From assembly GCF_015674855.1 (NCBI RefSeq), contig NZ_JADMLG010000025.1:1-64000 (forward strand): a DNA stretch of 64,000 nucleotides, given 5' to 3'. Every line of letters begins with the position of its first letter. Positions within the stretch are counted from its first letter, which is position 1. Shown here piece by piece: positions 44,372 to 53,232 of this stretch. Source of the stretch: Nocardia bovistercoris. Lineage in GTDB: Bacteria; Actinomycetota; Actinomycetes; Mycobacteriales; Mycobacteriaceae. Under the pieces are notes generated by a model. The model was not told where the DNA came from. It did no database searches and saw nothing but the letters and a program-made list of their open reading frames with translations. The translations under genes were made by a program, and so were the position numbers.

Positions 44372-44810
44372 GGTCGGTGCGATCGCGGGCGCATTTCGGT
44401 CCGGTGGGGTGAGCGCGGAGAAATCCACGATCGGTTAGCGCGGAACACCGCGTCAGGTCACGAATGCAAACACATTCGCGCTTACAGATGGCGTGTATGC
44501 GACAGGTGTGCGGGACAGTTACGCCATTGGATTCGAAGAACGAATGCGTTCGTATGATCGCCCGAGTGCATTCTCGCGCGGAGATCGGATTCACCCGTCG
44601 CGACATTCCGATCACATTGTCGGACAATTCGAACATCGAAGATACCGGTCGTTCTGGTATCACTCGATGCATGCCAAGGCACTTCGGGGCTTGCGAAATA
44701 CCCCTACGGTCGTGTATGTCGACACGTAGAGTGGGCCTGGTCGAATTCGACTGCACGACAGGATGACCGCCTGTCGCACGCGGGTTCGTGAAACCCCGCC
44801 CCAGCAGCGC
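44372..44810. other. Region without a supported gene
   Basis: Codon usage in all frames is poor and GC is lower than in flanking genes, with many short overlapping frames. I see no convincing start, family or RNA gene here. Confidence 0.6.
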
Positions 44811-44847
44811 GTAATGCGGGTTCGGCGTGCTGCCGAACCCGCATTAC
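44811..44847. terminator. Large perfect hairpin
   Basis: A 16-bp perfect stem GTAATGCGGGTTCGGC / GCCGAACCCGCATTAC with a 5-base loop. It lies downstream of the EspR-like gene (minus strand), so terminator function is the simplest reading. No T-run. Confidence 0.6.
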
Positions 44848-44890
44848 GTGTAGTACTCGGCGCGACGCCCTCGGTCTGGTCGACCTCGGG

Positions 44891-45403
44891 TCATCGCGCC
44901 TTATACGCCCGTGAACCTCCGTGGCGCGCAACCATGAACCGCGACGTCAGGGGGCTGCCCGGACGCCGGGGATCGTGGCTGTTCGCCCTATTCGGTGCCG
45001 TCCGGCGGGATTTCGGGCAGGCCTTCGCTTGCCCGAAGCTTCTCCGCCATCGAGGTGAGGAGGTTCTGTGATTCTTCGGAGAGGTCGAACGCCCTACTCG
45101 ACAACCGCCGCAGTCCGTAGCCCTGGAGTGGGACAGCAGTTCCAGATCGTGATCGATCTTGGCGGCATAGATGTCGTTGAAGAAGTAGTCCGGCTTGACC
45201 TTGAAGAACTTGGCCAGTGCCGCCACCGTTTCATCCGACGGGTTCGTCCGTTGCCCCGACCGCAACTGCGAGAGATACGGTTTCGAGATCGGATGCCCGG
45301 AAGCCGTCAGCGCCGCCGCGACCTCCGCGTTGGTGTGCGGCTTACGCCCCGGGGGATGCACGGTTTCGAACAGCTTGTTCAGCCGCGCCGCGAAATCAGC
45401 CAT
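44891..45403 (-). CDS. EspR-like helix-turn-helix regulator, apparently frameshifted
   Basis: The literal frame is 170 aa from ATG at 45403. The N-terminal 85 residues closely match mycobacterial EspR: FAARLNKLFETVHPPGRKPH, then the helix-turn-helix KPYLSQLRSGQRTNPSDETV and AALAKFFKVKPDYFFND. After LELLSHSR the frame becomes Arg/Ser/Pro-rich and unlike any protein. Shifting by one base near 45121-45127 (a GGG run on the coding strand) restores GYGLRRLSSRAFDLSEES...AEKLRASEG and stops at 44988. That is 138 aa, near EspR's 132. So either the gene is broken or one G is missing from the sequence. EspR is a nucleoid-associated regulator; the lost part corresponds to its dimerisation region. Confidence 0.75.
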   Translation of the reverse strand: MADFAARLNKLFETVHPPGRKPHTNAEVAAALTASGHPISKPYLSQLRSGQRTNPSDETVAALAKFFKVKPDYFFNDIYAAKIDHDLELLSHSRATDCGGCRVGRSTSPKNHRTSSPRWRRSFGQAKACPKSRRTAPNRANSHDPRRPGSPLTSRFMVARHGGSRAYKAR

Positions 45404-45763
45404 TGTGAGCCGCCCAATTCCCTTCGCTGTACTAACAGTCGTTATCTCGGATACGTATCATTGATATTAGCGGCTCAGTAACTGAAAACCTACGCCTGAT
45501 TCAGGATTTCCTTGAAGCTTCTAGGCGCCCGCCCGGCGAAGACGCTGTGGCGGTTGCGTTTGCGGGTCGCCTCAACGTCTCTGGTCGAGTGCTGATGCGG
45601 CCCGGTTCTGGCCCGTCGCGGACGTCTTCGCCGCCGAGATGTTAGTAGCGAAAAGATAGCTGACAAGTCATCTAACGACCCCTCTTGTGCACTATGTGGC
45701 GTACGACACGTTTTGGCGCCTTTAGAGTGAATCTTCAACTATCCCGGTGGAATTGGTGCGATC
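45404..45763. other. Region without a supported gene
   Basis: It lies between the EspR-like gene and the end of fadA5, both on the minus strand. An 82-codon minus frame (45490-45738) has no homology I recognise and starts without a clear ribosome site. A-T richer promoter-like DNA (TGATACGTATCC region, about 45,440-45,475) probably drives the EspR-like gene. Confidence 0.5.
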
Positions 45764-46927
45764 CTACAACCGTTCGATGATAGTACCCGTCGCCAATGCG
45801 CCGCCGGCGCACATGAGAACCATCGCCGTACTGCCTCCGGTTCGCTCCAGTTCGTGCAAAGCCGTTGTGATCAGACGGGATCCGGTCGAGCCGACGGGGT
45901 GCCCGATCGCGATGGCGCCGCCGTTGACATTCACCTTGTCGAGGTCCGGCTTGTGCACGCTCGCCCAGGAAAGCGCGACGGACGCGAAAGCCTCGTTGAT
46001 CTCGAAAAGGTCGAGATCGTCGATCTTCATGCCGGACCGCTCGAGCAGTCGGGTGCAGGCCTGCACCGGCCCGTCGAGGTGGAATTCGGGCTCGGCGCCG
46101 ACCACGGCCTGTGTGATTATCCGCGCGCGCGGGCGCAAACCCTCTCGCGCCGCGACCTTTTCGTCCATGAGTAGGACCGCGGCGGCCCCGTCGGAGATCT
46201 GCGACGACGTGCCCGCGGTGTGCACACCGCCCTCGATCACCGGCTTCAACTTCGCGAGTCCTTCGGCGGTGGTCTCGCGCAGGCCCTGATCCCTGCTGAC
46301 GTCCAACTTCTCGCCGGTGAGCGCTCCTTCCTTGTCGACGGCGGGCGCGGTGACCGTGAGCACCTCGCGGTCGAAGCGGCCCTCGGCCCACGCCCGCGCG
46401 GCCAGGCGTTGCGAGCGCGCGCCGAATTCGTCGACGTCGGTGCGGGTGATGCCGCGCCGCTTGGCGATGCGCTCGGCGGCCTCGAACTGGTTGGGTAGGT
46501 CGATATTCCAGGACGCGGGCCTGCGCGGGCCCGCGTTCTCGCCGAGGTTGGCGCCCAGCGGAACCCGGCTCATGGCCTCGACGCCGCAGGCCATGCCGAT
46601 CTCGATCGCGTCGGCGGCGATGAGGCCCGCGATGAGGTGGTTGGCCTGCTGCGCCGAACCGCACTGGGTGTCGATCGTGGTGGCGGCCGTCTGCCACGGC
46701 AGTCCGGCGTGCAGCCACGCGACCCTGGTGACATTGTTGGACTGTTCGCCCGCCTGCGTCACGCAGCCGCCGATGACCTGCTCAACCAGGGCCGGATCGA
46801 GGTGCGCCTTCTCCAGCAGGCCGCGCTGGGCCAGTCCGAGCAGTTCGGAGGCGTGCAGACCTGCCAGCCAGCCGCCGCGCTTACCGATCGGGGTGCGAGC
46901 GGCTTCGACGATCACGGGTGTTCCCAT
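45764..46927 (-). CDS. fadA5: FadA5, thiolase of cholesterol side-chain degradation
   Basis: 387 aa from ATG at 46927. Close to M. tuberculosis FadA5 throughout: PVIVEAARTPIGKRGGWLAGL, nucleophile Cys89 in DTQCGSAQQANHL, ASWNIDLPNQFEAAERIAKR, SQISDGAAAVLLMDE, EINEAFASVALSW, GHPVGSTGSRL and CAGGALATGTIIERL. It releases acetyl-CoA or propionyl-CoA from the 3-keto side-chain CoA ester. It is divergent from cyp125 with two KstR-type boxes between. Confidence 0.95.
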   Translation of the reverse strand: MGTPVIVEAARTPIGKRGGWLAGLHASELLGLAQRGLLEKAHLDPALVEQVIGGCVTQAGEQSNNVTRVAWLHAGLPWQTAATTIDTQCGSAQQANHLIAGLIAADAIEIGMACGVEAMSRVPLGANLGENAGPRRPASWNIDLPNQFEAAERIAKRRGITRTDVDEFGARSQRLAARAWAEGRFDREVLTVTAPAVDKEGALTGEKLDVSRDQGLRETTAEGLAKLKPVIEGGVHTAGTSSQISDGAAAVLLMDEKVAAREGLRPRARIITQAVVGAEPEFHLDGPVQACTRLLERSGMKIDDLDLFEINEAFASVALSWASVHKPDLDKVNVNGGAIAIGHPVGSTGSRLITTALHELERTGGSTAMVLMCAGGALATGTIIERL

Positions 46928-46957
46928 GTCAAACCTTCCGTAGGTGAACAGCGAAAC

Positions 46958-46971
46958 TGAAACGTGTGCCA
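46958..46971. promoter_or_regulatory. KstR-type operator before fadA5
   Basis: TGAAACGTGTGCCA fits TnnAACnnGTTnnA with a single mismatch (GTG instead of GTT). It lies 30 bases upstream of the fadA5 start. Confidence 0.7.
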
Positions 46972-47026
46972 GTGTGTCCGGGCCGGTCTTCTTTACTAGT
47001 CCCTCTACCTGTGCTGGAATTGATTA

Positions 47027-47040
47027 TAGAACGTGTTTCA
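47027..47040. promoter_or_regulatory. KstR-type operator before cyp125
   Basis: TAGAACGTGTTTCA is a full match to TnnAACnnGTTnnA. It lies 21 bases upstream of the cyp125 GTG. Confidence 0.88.
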
Positions 47041-47061
47041 GTTTGTCGAAGGAGACATCTG

Positions 47062-48351
47062 GTGGTTGACACTCCCAACGCAACGCCCGCGACGGCCGCC
47101 GATGGGTCGCCGTCCTCGGAACCGAACTTGCCCGAAGGATTCGACGTCACCGACCCCGCGATCTACGCGGAGCGCGTTCCGGTGCGGGAGTACGCCGAAC
47201 TACGCCGGGCCGCGCCGGTCTGGTGGAACCCCAAATCGCCCGAGACCGGCGGCTTCCACGACGCGGGCTTCTGGGTGGTGAGCAGGCACGCCGAGGTCAA
47301 GGAGGTCTCGCGCCGCAGTGACGTGTTCTCCTCCTACGAGAACACCGCCATCCCCCGCTTCAACGACGAGATCACCCGCGAACAGATCGAGATGCAGCGC
47401 ACCATCCTGCTCAACAAGGATGCCCCCGAGCACACCAAACTGCGCAAGATCATCTCCCGCGGCTTCACCCCTCGCGCCATCAACAGCCTGCGCGCGGAAC
47501 TCTCGGCACGGGCCGAGGCGATCGTGCGGGCCGCCGCCGAATCCGGTTCGGGTGATTTCGTCGCCCAGGTCGCCTGCGAGCTGCCGCTGCAGGCCATCGC
47601 CGAACTGATCGGCGTCCCGCAGGAGGACCGGATGAAGCTGTTCACCTGGTCCAACGACATGACCGGCTACGACGACCCGGACAGCGAGACCGACGCGCTC
47701 ACGGCCTCGATGGAGATCCTCGGGTACTCGTACCAGATGGCCGCCGACCGCAAGGTCAACCCGGCCGACGACCTGGTCACCACACTGGTCGAGGCCGATA
47801 TCGACGGCGACAAGCTGAGCGAGGAGGAGTTCGGCTTCTTCGTGATGATGCTGGCGGTCGCGGGCAACGAGACCACCCGCAACGCCATCACCCACGGCAT
47901 GAACGCCTTCATGGAGAATCCGGACCAGTGGGAGCTGTTCAAGGCCGAACGCCCCGCCACCGCCGCCGACGAGATCATCCGCTGGGCGACACCGGTCACT
48001 TCTTTCCAGCGCACCGCGCTCGAGGACACCGAACTCGGCGGCGTGCGGATCAAGAAGGGCGACCGGGTGGTGATGCTGTACCGCTCGGCCAACTTCGACG
48101 AGGACGTCTTCGAGAATCCCGAGAAGTTCGACATCCTGCGCAAGGACAACCCGCACCTGTCCTTCGGCGGCACCGGCGCGCACTTCTGCATCGGCGCCAA
48201 CCTCGCCCGGCTCGAGGTCGATCTGATCTTCAACGCCATCGCCGACCACCTCCCCGATATCACCAAGGTCGGTGACCCGAAGCGGTTGCGTTCCGGCTGG
48301 CTCAACGGCATCAAGGAGTTCGCCGTCGACTACAAGACCGCGGCGCACTGA
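47062..48351 (+). CDS. cyp125: Cyp125, steroid C26/27 monooxygenase (cytochrome P450)
   Basis: 429 aa from GTG at 47062; AAGGAG is 7 bases upstream. P450 features: I-helix AVAGNETTRNAITHG, ExxR in the K-helix (DEIIRWATPV), heme loop FGGTGAHFCIGANLARLE with the Cys ligand. FTPRAINSL and the NLPEGFDVTDPAIY start are typical of CYP125. The enzyme oxidises the terminal methyl of the cholesterol side chain to alcohol and acid, starting its degradation. It needs a ferredoxin and reductase not encoded here. A hairpin terminator follows. Confidence 0.95.
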   Translation: MVDTPNATPATAADGSPSSEPNLPEGFDVTDPAIYAERVPVREYAELRRAAPVWWNPKSPETGGFHDAGFWVVSRHAEVKEVSRRSDVFSSYENTAIPRFNDEITREQIEMQRTILLNKDAPEHTKLRKIISRGFTPRAINSLRAELSARAEAIVRAAAESGSGDFVAQVACELPLQAIAELIGVPQEDRMKLFTWSNDMTGYDDPDSETDALTASMEILGYSYQMAADRKVNPADDLVTTLVEADIDGDKLSEEEFGFFVMMLAVAGNETTRNAITHGMNAFMENPDQWELFKAERPATAADEIIRWATPVTSFQRTALEDTELGGVRIKKGDRVVMLYRSANFDEDVFENPEKFDILRKDNPHLSFGGTGAHFCIGANLARLEVDLIFNAIADHLPDITKVGDPKRLRSGWLNGIKEFAVDYKTAAH

Positions 48352-48354
48352 CAG

Positions 48355-48397
48355 ACGACGAAGCCCGGAGCCGTAGGTCGGTTCCGGGCTTCGTCGT
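48355..48397 (+). terminator. Hairpin terminator after cyp125
   Basis: A 15-bp perfect stem ACGACGAAGCCCGGA / TCCGGGCTTCGTCGT with a 13-base loop, 3 bases after the stop. Also faces the convergent NTF2-like gene. Confidence 0.85.
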
Positions 48398-48453
48398 ATC
48401 GCTGAAGTGCGTCGGGAGCGGGCCGGTCGGGCTGTGGGCCTGTGACGAACGGC

Positions 48454-48867
48454 TCAGCCCACGGGCGTCGCGGTGGCCGTGGCCCGGTCTACCTCCCAGA
48501 ACGCGCGCAATGCGGCGATCTTGCCCGCGTCGTCCACCCGGTAGGTGAACACGCCCTCCGCGTCGATGCGATATCCGCCGATGACGCTGCGGATGACACC
48601 GGTGAAGGCGACCTCATGACCGCACGCGAAGGAATCCCCGAACAGGAATTCGATCGAGTCGGTCTTCGCGATCGCCTTCTCCCAGAACGCGGCGATGGCC
48701 TCGGGGCCGCGATGGCCCTTGCCTTCCGGGTCGAATCCGGACGGGCCGATGGGATCCTCGACGATGCCGTCGGCCGCGAACAGCGCGACCCAGGCGTCCT
48801 TGTCCCTGGCCCGGACCGCGGCTTGGGAGGCGAGTCCGGCGGCGCGGGCCGGGTGCTCGGCGCTCAT
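48454..48867 (-). CDS. NTF2/SnoaL-like protein, putative steroid-related isomerase or hydratase
   Basis: 137 aa from ATG at 48867, overlapping the ltp3 stop by ATGA. The NTF2-like cone fold is indicated by the helical start, WVALFAADGIVEDPIGPSGFDPEGKGHRG, and the strands FLFGDSFACGHEVAFTGVIRS and AEGVFTYRVDDAGKIAALRAFWE. The family includes ketosteroid isomerases; Asp residues in VEDPIG are candidate catalytic groups. It is the last gene of the DUF35-ltp4-ltp3 operon, so it likely acts on a side-chain intermediate. The exact reaction is not visible. Confidence 0.85.
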   Translation of the reverse strand: MSAEHPARAAGLASQAAVRARDKDAWVALFAADGIVEDPIGPSGFDPEGKGHRGPEAIAAFWEKAIAKTDSIEFLFGDSFACGHEVAFTGVIRSVIGGYRIDAEGVFTYRVDDAGKIAALRAFWEVDRATATATPVG

Positions 48868-50030
48868 CGGCGTTCCGATGCGACGACCCACATGGAAAAG
48901 TATTGCGAGCCACCGCCGTACGCGTGACCGAGCGCTTTGCGGGCGCCCGCGACCTGGTAGTCGCCCGCGCGGTCCATGACTTGTTTCGCGGCTTCGGCGA
49001 ACCGGATCATGCCGGAGGCTCCGATCGGGTTGGAGGAGAGCACGCCACCGGATGGGTTCACCGGAATGCGCCCGCCGATCTCGGTTTCGCCTTTATCGGT
49101 GAGTTTCCAACCGTCGCCGGGGGCGGCGAAGCCGAGGTTCTCCAGCCACATGGGCTCGAACCAGGAGAACGGAACGTAGATCTCCGCGGCGTCGATTTCC
49201 TCGAGCGGGTCGGTGATGCCCGCCGCGGCCCACAGCGCGGCGGCGGCGTCGCGGCCTGCCTGCGGGCTGACCTGGTCGCGGCCCGCGAAGGTGGTGGGTT
49301 CGGTGCGCATGGCGGTCGCGTGGATCCACGCGACCTTCCTGCCGGTGGCTTCGATGGCGCTCGCGGCGTCCTCGTCGCCGATCACGACCGCGCAGGCGCC
49401 GTCGGAGGACGGGCAGGTCTCGTCGAAGCGGATGGGGTCCCACAGCATCTGCGAGGCCAGCACCGATTCCAGGGTGATGTCGGGCTGACGGAGGTGGGCG
49501 AGCGGATTCTTGGCGCCGTTGCGCCGGTCCTTCACCGCGACCATCGCGCCGATATGGCTCGGCGCGTTCGATCGGCGGATGTAGGAGCGGACGTGCGGCG
49601 CGAAGTATCCGCCAGCGCCCGCGCCGACCGGCATGGTGAAGGGCACCGGGATGGACAACGCCCACATGGCGTTGGATTCGGACTGCTTCTCCCAGGACAC
49701 CGCGAGCACCTTCTTGTGCACGCCCGCCTGCACGAGGTTGGCGGCGACGATGCCGGTGGAGCCGCCGACCGAGCCCGCCGTGTGCACGCGCAGCAGCGGC
49801 TTGCCGGTGGCGCCGAGCGCGTCGGCCATGAAGAGTTCCGGCATCATGACGCCCTCGAAGAAGTCGGGAGCTTTGCCGACCACGACCGCGTCGATATCGG
49901 CCATGGTGAGGCCGGAATCGAGAAGTGCGCGGTCGATGGCCTCGCGACAGAGGCCGGGCATCGATACATCGGTGCGTTTCGTCACGTGATGCGTCTGTCC
50001 GGTGCCGAGCACCGCGGCCGGGAAACTCAT
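48864..50030 (-). CDS. ltp3: Ltp3, thiolase-fold lipid-transfer protein / steroid aldolase-type
   Basis: 388 aa from ATG at 50030, overlapping ltp4 by ATGA. SCP-2-thiolase-like: AVLGTGQTHHV, SMPGLCREAIDRAL, VHTAGSVGGSTGIVAANLV (Ser where thiolases have Cys) and NPSGGVLSSNPIGASGMIRFAEA. M. tuberculosis Rv3523 (ltp3) is adjacent to Rv3522 (ltp4) and Rv3521 (DUF35), the same order as here. Some members of this class are side-chain retro-aldolases working with a DUF35 partner; which one this is cannot be seen. Confidence 0.88.
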   Translation of the reverse strand: MSFPAAVLGTGQTHHVTKRTDVSMPGLCREAIDRALLDSGLTMADIDAVVVGKAPDFFEGVMMPELFMADALGATGKPLLRVHTAGSVGGSTGIVAANLVQAGVHKKVLAVSWEKQSESNAMWALSIPVPFTMPVGAGAGGYFAPHVRSYIRRSNAPSHIGAMVAVKDRRNGAKNPLAHLRQPDITLESVLASQMLWDPIRFDETCPSSDGACAVVIGDEDAASAIEATGRKVAWIHATAMRTEPTTFAGRDQVSPQAGRDAAAALWAAAGITDPLEEIDAAEIYVPFSWFEPMWLENLGFAAPGDGWKLTDKGETEIGGRIPVNPSGGVLSSNPIGASGMIRFAEAAKQVMDRAGDYQVAGARKALGHAYGGGSQYFSMWVVASERR

Positions 50031-51070
50031 CGGGTCGCCTCCAGTACGGTCACGAGATTCTGTTGCAACGCCGGGCCGCTGGTCGCGTGCGCGAGCGCGC
50101 GCTCGGCAGAACCCGCGATGATGGCCTCGGCCGCGAAACCGATGCGCTCGAGTCCGGCCGCGAACATCGGATTCCCCGCCAGCGCGCCGCCGGACGGATT
50201 CACGGCGGTCCCCGGCCGCAACCCGATCGCCTCGGCGAGGATGAGCTGCTGATGGCTGAACGGCGCGTGCAGTTCGGCGATATCGAATCCGCCGGTGTCG
50301 CCGCCGGTGATCGCCTGCGCGGCAGCCGAAGTCGAAGGGGAGACGGTGAGATCGCGTGCCCCGAGCACCGGGGTGTCGACGCGGTGCGCGATGCCGCCGA
50401 TCCAGGCGGGGCGCTCGCACAGTTGCCTGGCTCGGTCGCCGGTGGCGAGGACGATCGCCGCGGCACCGTCGGTCACCGGCGCGACATCGTGGGCGCGCAG
50501 CGGATCGGCGACATAGGGCGCGGCCAGCAGCGCGTCGACGTCGCCGTGCGCGCCCGCCGCGACGGCGGCCATATCCCGCTCGCTCCAGCGGCCCGCGTCC
50601 AGTCCGGCGCGAGCCTGCAGACCTGCGATCGCCACCGAATCCGGCCACAGCGGCGCGACCAGATACGGGTCGAGCTGCATGGTCAGGATCTGGCGCAGCG
50701 TACCCGCCGATGACTTGCCGAAGCCGTAAACCAGCGCGGTATTCGCTTGTCCCGACTTGAGTTTCACATATGCCTCGTAGAGCGCCCACGCGGCGTCCAT
50801 CTCCACGTGCGACTCGTTGATCGGCGGTACCGCGCCGATCGAGTCGATCGCGGAGATGAACGAGAAGGCACGGCCCGCGAGGAAATCGGAGGAGCCCGAA
50901 CACCAGAAGTCGATATCGGATTTGGTGATGCCGAGGCGTTCGTAGAGCCGCTGGAAACAGGGCACCAGCATCTCGACGCCGTTGGTGGTGCCGAAGGTTT
51001 CCGGCACGTGCGGCGCGTGGGCGAAACCCACGACCGCGATGTCGATGGCGTCAGCCGAGCGATCGGTCAT
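50027..51070 (-). CDS. ltp4: Ltp4, thiolase-fold lipid-transfer protein
   Basis: 347 aa from ATG at 51070. A thiolase-like fold lacking the standard nucleophile Cys motif: DFWCSGSSDFLAGRAFSF, PPINESHVEMDAAWALYEAYVKL, VAPVTDGAAAIVLA, ELHAPFSHQQLIL, and NPSGGALAGNPMFAAGLERIG. It probably forms a complex with Ltp3 and/or the DUF35 protein encoded 17 bases upstream. It is a member of the KstR regulon in mycobacteria (Rv3522). Confidence 0.88.
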   Translation of the reverse strand: MTDRSADAIDIAVVGFAHAPHVPETFGTTNGVEMLVPCFQRLYERLGITKSDIDFWCSGSSDFLAGRAFSFISAIDSIGAVPPINESHVEMDAAWALYEAYVKLKSGQANTALVYGFGKSSAGTLRQILTMQLDPYLVAPLWPDSVAIAGLQARAGLDAGRWSERDMAAVAAGAHGDVDALLAAPYVADPLRAHDVAPVTDGAAAIVLATGDRARQLCERPAWIGGIAHRVDTPVLGARDLTVSPSTSAAAQAITGGDTGGFDIAELHAPFSHQQLILAEAIGLRPGTAVNPSGGALAGNPMFAAGLERIGFAAEAIIAGSAERALAHATSGPALQQNLVTVLEATR

Positions 51071-51087
51071 GATGGGGACAGCGCCTC

Positions 51088-52137
51088 TCAGAGGTGGTGC
51101 TTGTAGGTGTCGTACTCGGCGTCGGGCTCACCGGAAGGCTCGAAATGGTCCACGTTCTCCAGACCGAAGCCCCACTCCTCGCGCGGTTTCCACACCGCCC
51201 GCACCCGCATGCCCATGCGCACCTCGCTCGCGTCGCAGCCGAGCACGAGGTGCAGCACCGGGATGTCGGCGCCGTCGAGCAGTACGTAGGCCGCGACGTA
51301 CGGCGGCTTGATGCGCTGACCGAGGAAGGGCACGTTCACGATGCAGAAGGTGGTGACGGTGCCGCGATCGGACAGTTCGATGTAGTCGTCGGTCGGCAGG
51401 CCGTTGGTCGGGTTGGCGCCGCGCGGCGGAAAGTACACCTTGCCGTTCGCGTCGGTGCGCGCGCCGATGAGTTTGCCCTCGGCGAGTCCGCGCAGGTAGA
51501 CGGTTTCCTGCGGGGAGGCGGTGTGCGCGTAGGCGAGGTCGACCGGGGTGACGATCACGGTGACCGGCTCGCCCGCGGTCTCGACCGGGACCGCGGTGGA
51601 GGTGTCGCCGGGTTCGAAGCAGACGATGTCGGTGATGCTGCCCGACGTGGCGTCGGCCCAGCGCGCCCGCACCCGCAGGCCGGTGCTGATCTCGGCGGGT
51701 TCGGCCACGTCGACCGCGTGCAACAAGGCGGAGTCCGCGCCGTCGAGGCGGATGAGGGCGTAGGCGAAGGGGCGGTCGAAGGGCTGGCCCGGCAGCGGTT
51801 CGCGCACCCAGGTCCAGGACTCGACGGTGCCGACATCGGAGACGTCGACGAAATCGGTGAGTGGTTCGGCGGTGACCGGGTCGTATTCCGGCGGCGGCAC
51901 GAGCACGCGGCCGTCGGATCCGCGCACCCCGACCACCTTGCGGGCGCGCAACTCGGTCAGGAATCTGCCGATGGTCGGTCCGACCGATCGGGTGTAGTCG
52001 AATCGCACCCGCAGGGGCGCGCTCAGCACATCGGGTGCGGTGTCGGTGTCCGCGACGCTCGTATTCGGCCCGCTGGTATTCAATTCCGACCCTTTCTCAT
52101 CCGTGATTACGCCGGATGCGGTATTCCCCTGAGTCAC
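51088..52137 (-). CDS. Two-domain DUF35 (OB-fold) acyl-CoA-associated protein, Rv3521-like
   Basis: 349 aa from ATG at 52137. Two DUF35 units can be seen: GRFLTELRARKVVGVRGSDGRVLVPPPEY with DVSDVGTVESWTWV, and YLRGLAEGKLIGARTDANGKVYFPP with ELSDRGTVTTFCIV, each followed by an OB strand RLDGAD or LLDGAD. The zinc-binding Cys of the rubredoxin-like part found in single-domain members is not obvious. DUF35 proteins partner thiolase-fold Ltp enzymes. It is first of the operon; a KstR-type box lies 10 bases upstream of its start. Confidence 0.9.
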   Translation of the reverse strand: MTQGNTASGVITDEKGSELNTSGPNTSVADTDTAPDVLSAPLRVRFDYTRSVGPTIGRFLTELRARKVVGVRGSDGRVLVPPPEYDPVTAEPLTDFVDVSDVGTVESWTWVREPLPGQPFDRPFAYALIRLDGADSALLHAVDVAEPAEISTGLRVRARWADATSGSITDIVCFEPGDTSTAVPVETAGEPVTVIVTPVDLAYAHTASPQETVYLRGLAEGKLIGARTDANGKVYFPPRGANPTNGLPTDDYIELSDRGTVTTFCIVNVPFLGQRIKPPYVAAYVLLDGADIPVLHLVLGCDASEVRMGMRVRAVWKPREEWGFGLENVDHFEPSGEPDAEYDTYKHHL

Positions 52138-52146
52138 GATATCGAG

Positions 52147-52160
52147 TAGAACAGGTTCTT
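52147..52160. promoter_or_regulatory. KstR-type operator between the DUF35 and F420-type genes
   Basis: TAGAACAGGTTCTT fits TnnAACnnGTTnnA except for the last base, the identical sequence to 10262-10275. It lies in a 60-base divergent gap, so it should control both sides. Confidence 0.78.
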
Positions 52161-52197
52161 ATTCTGGTGGCAAGCACTCGATCGGAAGGGTGAAATC

Positions 52198-53232
52198 GTG
52201 AAGTTCGGATTGCAGCTCGGATATTGGATGGCGCAGCCGCCGGAGCACGCGGGCGAGATCATCGTCGCGGCCGAGGCGGCGGGATTCGACGCGGTGTTCG
52301 CCGCCGAGTCGTGGGGATCGGACGCCTTCGGGCCGCTGGCCTGGTGGGGGTCGCGCACCGAACGGATCCGGCTCGGTACCTCGGTGGTGCAGCTGTCCGC
52401 GCGCACCCCGACCGCCGCCGCCATGCACGCGCTGACCCTCGACCACCTCAGCGGCGGGCGCGTCATCCTCGGCCTCGGCGTCTCCGGCCCGCAGGTGGTC
52501 GAGGGCTGGTACGGGCAGCCCTTCGCCAAACCGCTGGCGCGCACCCGCGAATACGTCGACATCATCCGGCAGGTGCTCGCCAGGCGGGCGCCGGTGACCA
52601 GCGCCGGTCCGCACTACCCGCTGCCGTACACCGGCGCGGGCGCGCTCGGCCTCGGCAAGCCGCTCAAGCCGATCGTGCACCCGCTACGTGCGGATCTGCC
52701 GATCTGGCTGGGTGCGGAAGGACCGAAGAACGTCGCGCTGGCCGCTGAGATCGCCGACGGCTGGCTGGCCATCTACTACACGCCGCGACTGGCGGACATG
52801 TACAACGAGTGGCTCGACGAGGGCTTCGCGCGCGCGGGTGCGCGGCGTTCGCGTGCCGATTTCGAGATCGCCGCGTCCACTCAGGTGGTGATCACCGACG
52901 ACCCGGCCGCCGAGGTGGAGCGGATGCGCTGGGTGGTGGCCCTCTACATCGGGGGAATGGGCGCACCGGAACTGAATTTCCACGCCCAGGTGTATCGCCG
53001 CATGGGCTACGAGCGCGAGGTGGACGAGATCGGCAGGCTGTTCCAGGCCGGGAAGAAGGCCGAGGCGGCGGCGATCGTGCCCGATCAGATGATCCTCGAC
53101 ACCGCGATCATCGGCGACGAGGCGCACGTGCGGGAGCAGTTGAAGGTGTGGGAGGCGGCCGGGGTGACCATGCTGCTGGTCGGCGTTTCCGATACCGAGC
53201 AATTGGCTCGGCTCGCACCCCTTGTCCAGTAG
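52198..53232 (+). CDS. LLM-class F420-dependent-type oxidoreductase, Rv3520c-like
   Basis: 344 aa from GTG at 52198 (GGAAGGGTG just upstream). Luciferase-like monooxygenase fold: FGLQLGYWMAQPPEHAGEIIVAAEAAGFDAVFAAESWGSDAF, RIRLGTSVVQLSARTPTAAAMHALTLDHLSGGRVILGLGVSGPQVVEGWYG. These are normal F420-dependent family motifs. M. tuberculosis Rv3520c is its likely counterpart and lies beside the Rv3521-3523 genes. It probably reduces or oxidises a steroid side-chain CoA ester. Confidence 0.88.
   Translation: MKFGLQLGYWMAQPPEHAGEIIVAAEAAGFDAVFAAESWGSDAFGPLAWWGSRTERIRLGTSVVQLSARTPTAAAMHALTLDHLSGGRVILGLGVSGPQVVEGWYGQPFAKPLARTREYVDIIRQVLARRAPVTSAGPHYPLPYTGAGALGLGKPLKPIVHPLRADLPIWLGAEGPKNVALAAEIADGWLAIYYTPRLADMYNEWLDEGFARAGARRSRADFEIAASTQVVITDDPAAEVERMRWVVALYIGGMGAPELNFHAQVYRRMGYEREVDEIGRLFQAGKKAEAAAIVPDQMILDTAIIGDEAHVREQLKVWEAAGVTMLLVGVSDTEQLARLAPLVQ

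Noticed and set aside
44025..44756. A 243-codon minus-strand frame through the minisatellite
   Set aside because: No ribosome site, no homology, and the Ser/Ala/His/Pro tail is produced by the repeat itself.
44779..44801. A tRNA-like T-arm (GGTTCGTGAAACC region)
   Set aside because: No acceptor, D or anticodon stems could be fitted around it.
45490..45738. An 82-codon minus-strand frame before the EspR-like gene
   Set aside because: Arg-rich, no family, no clear start signal.
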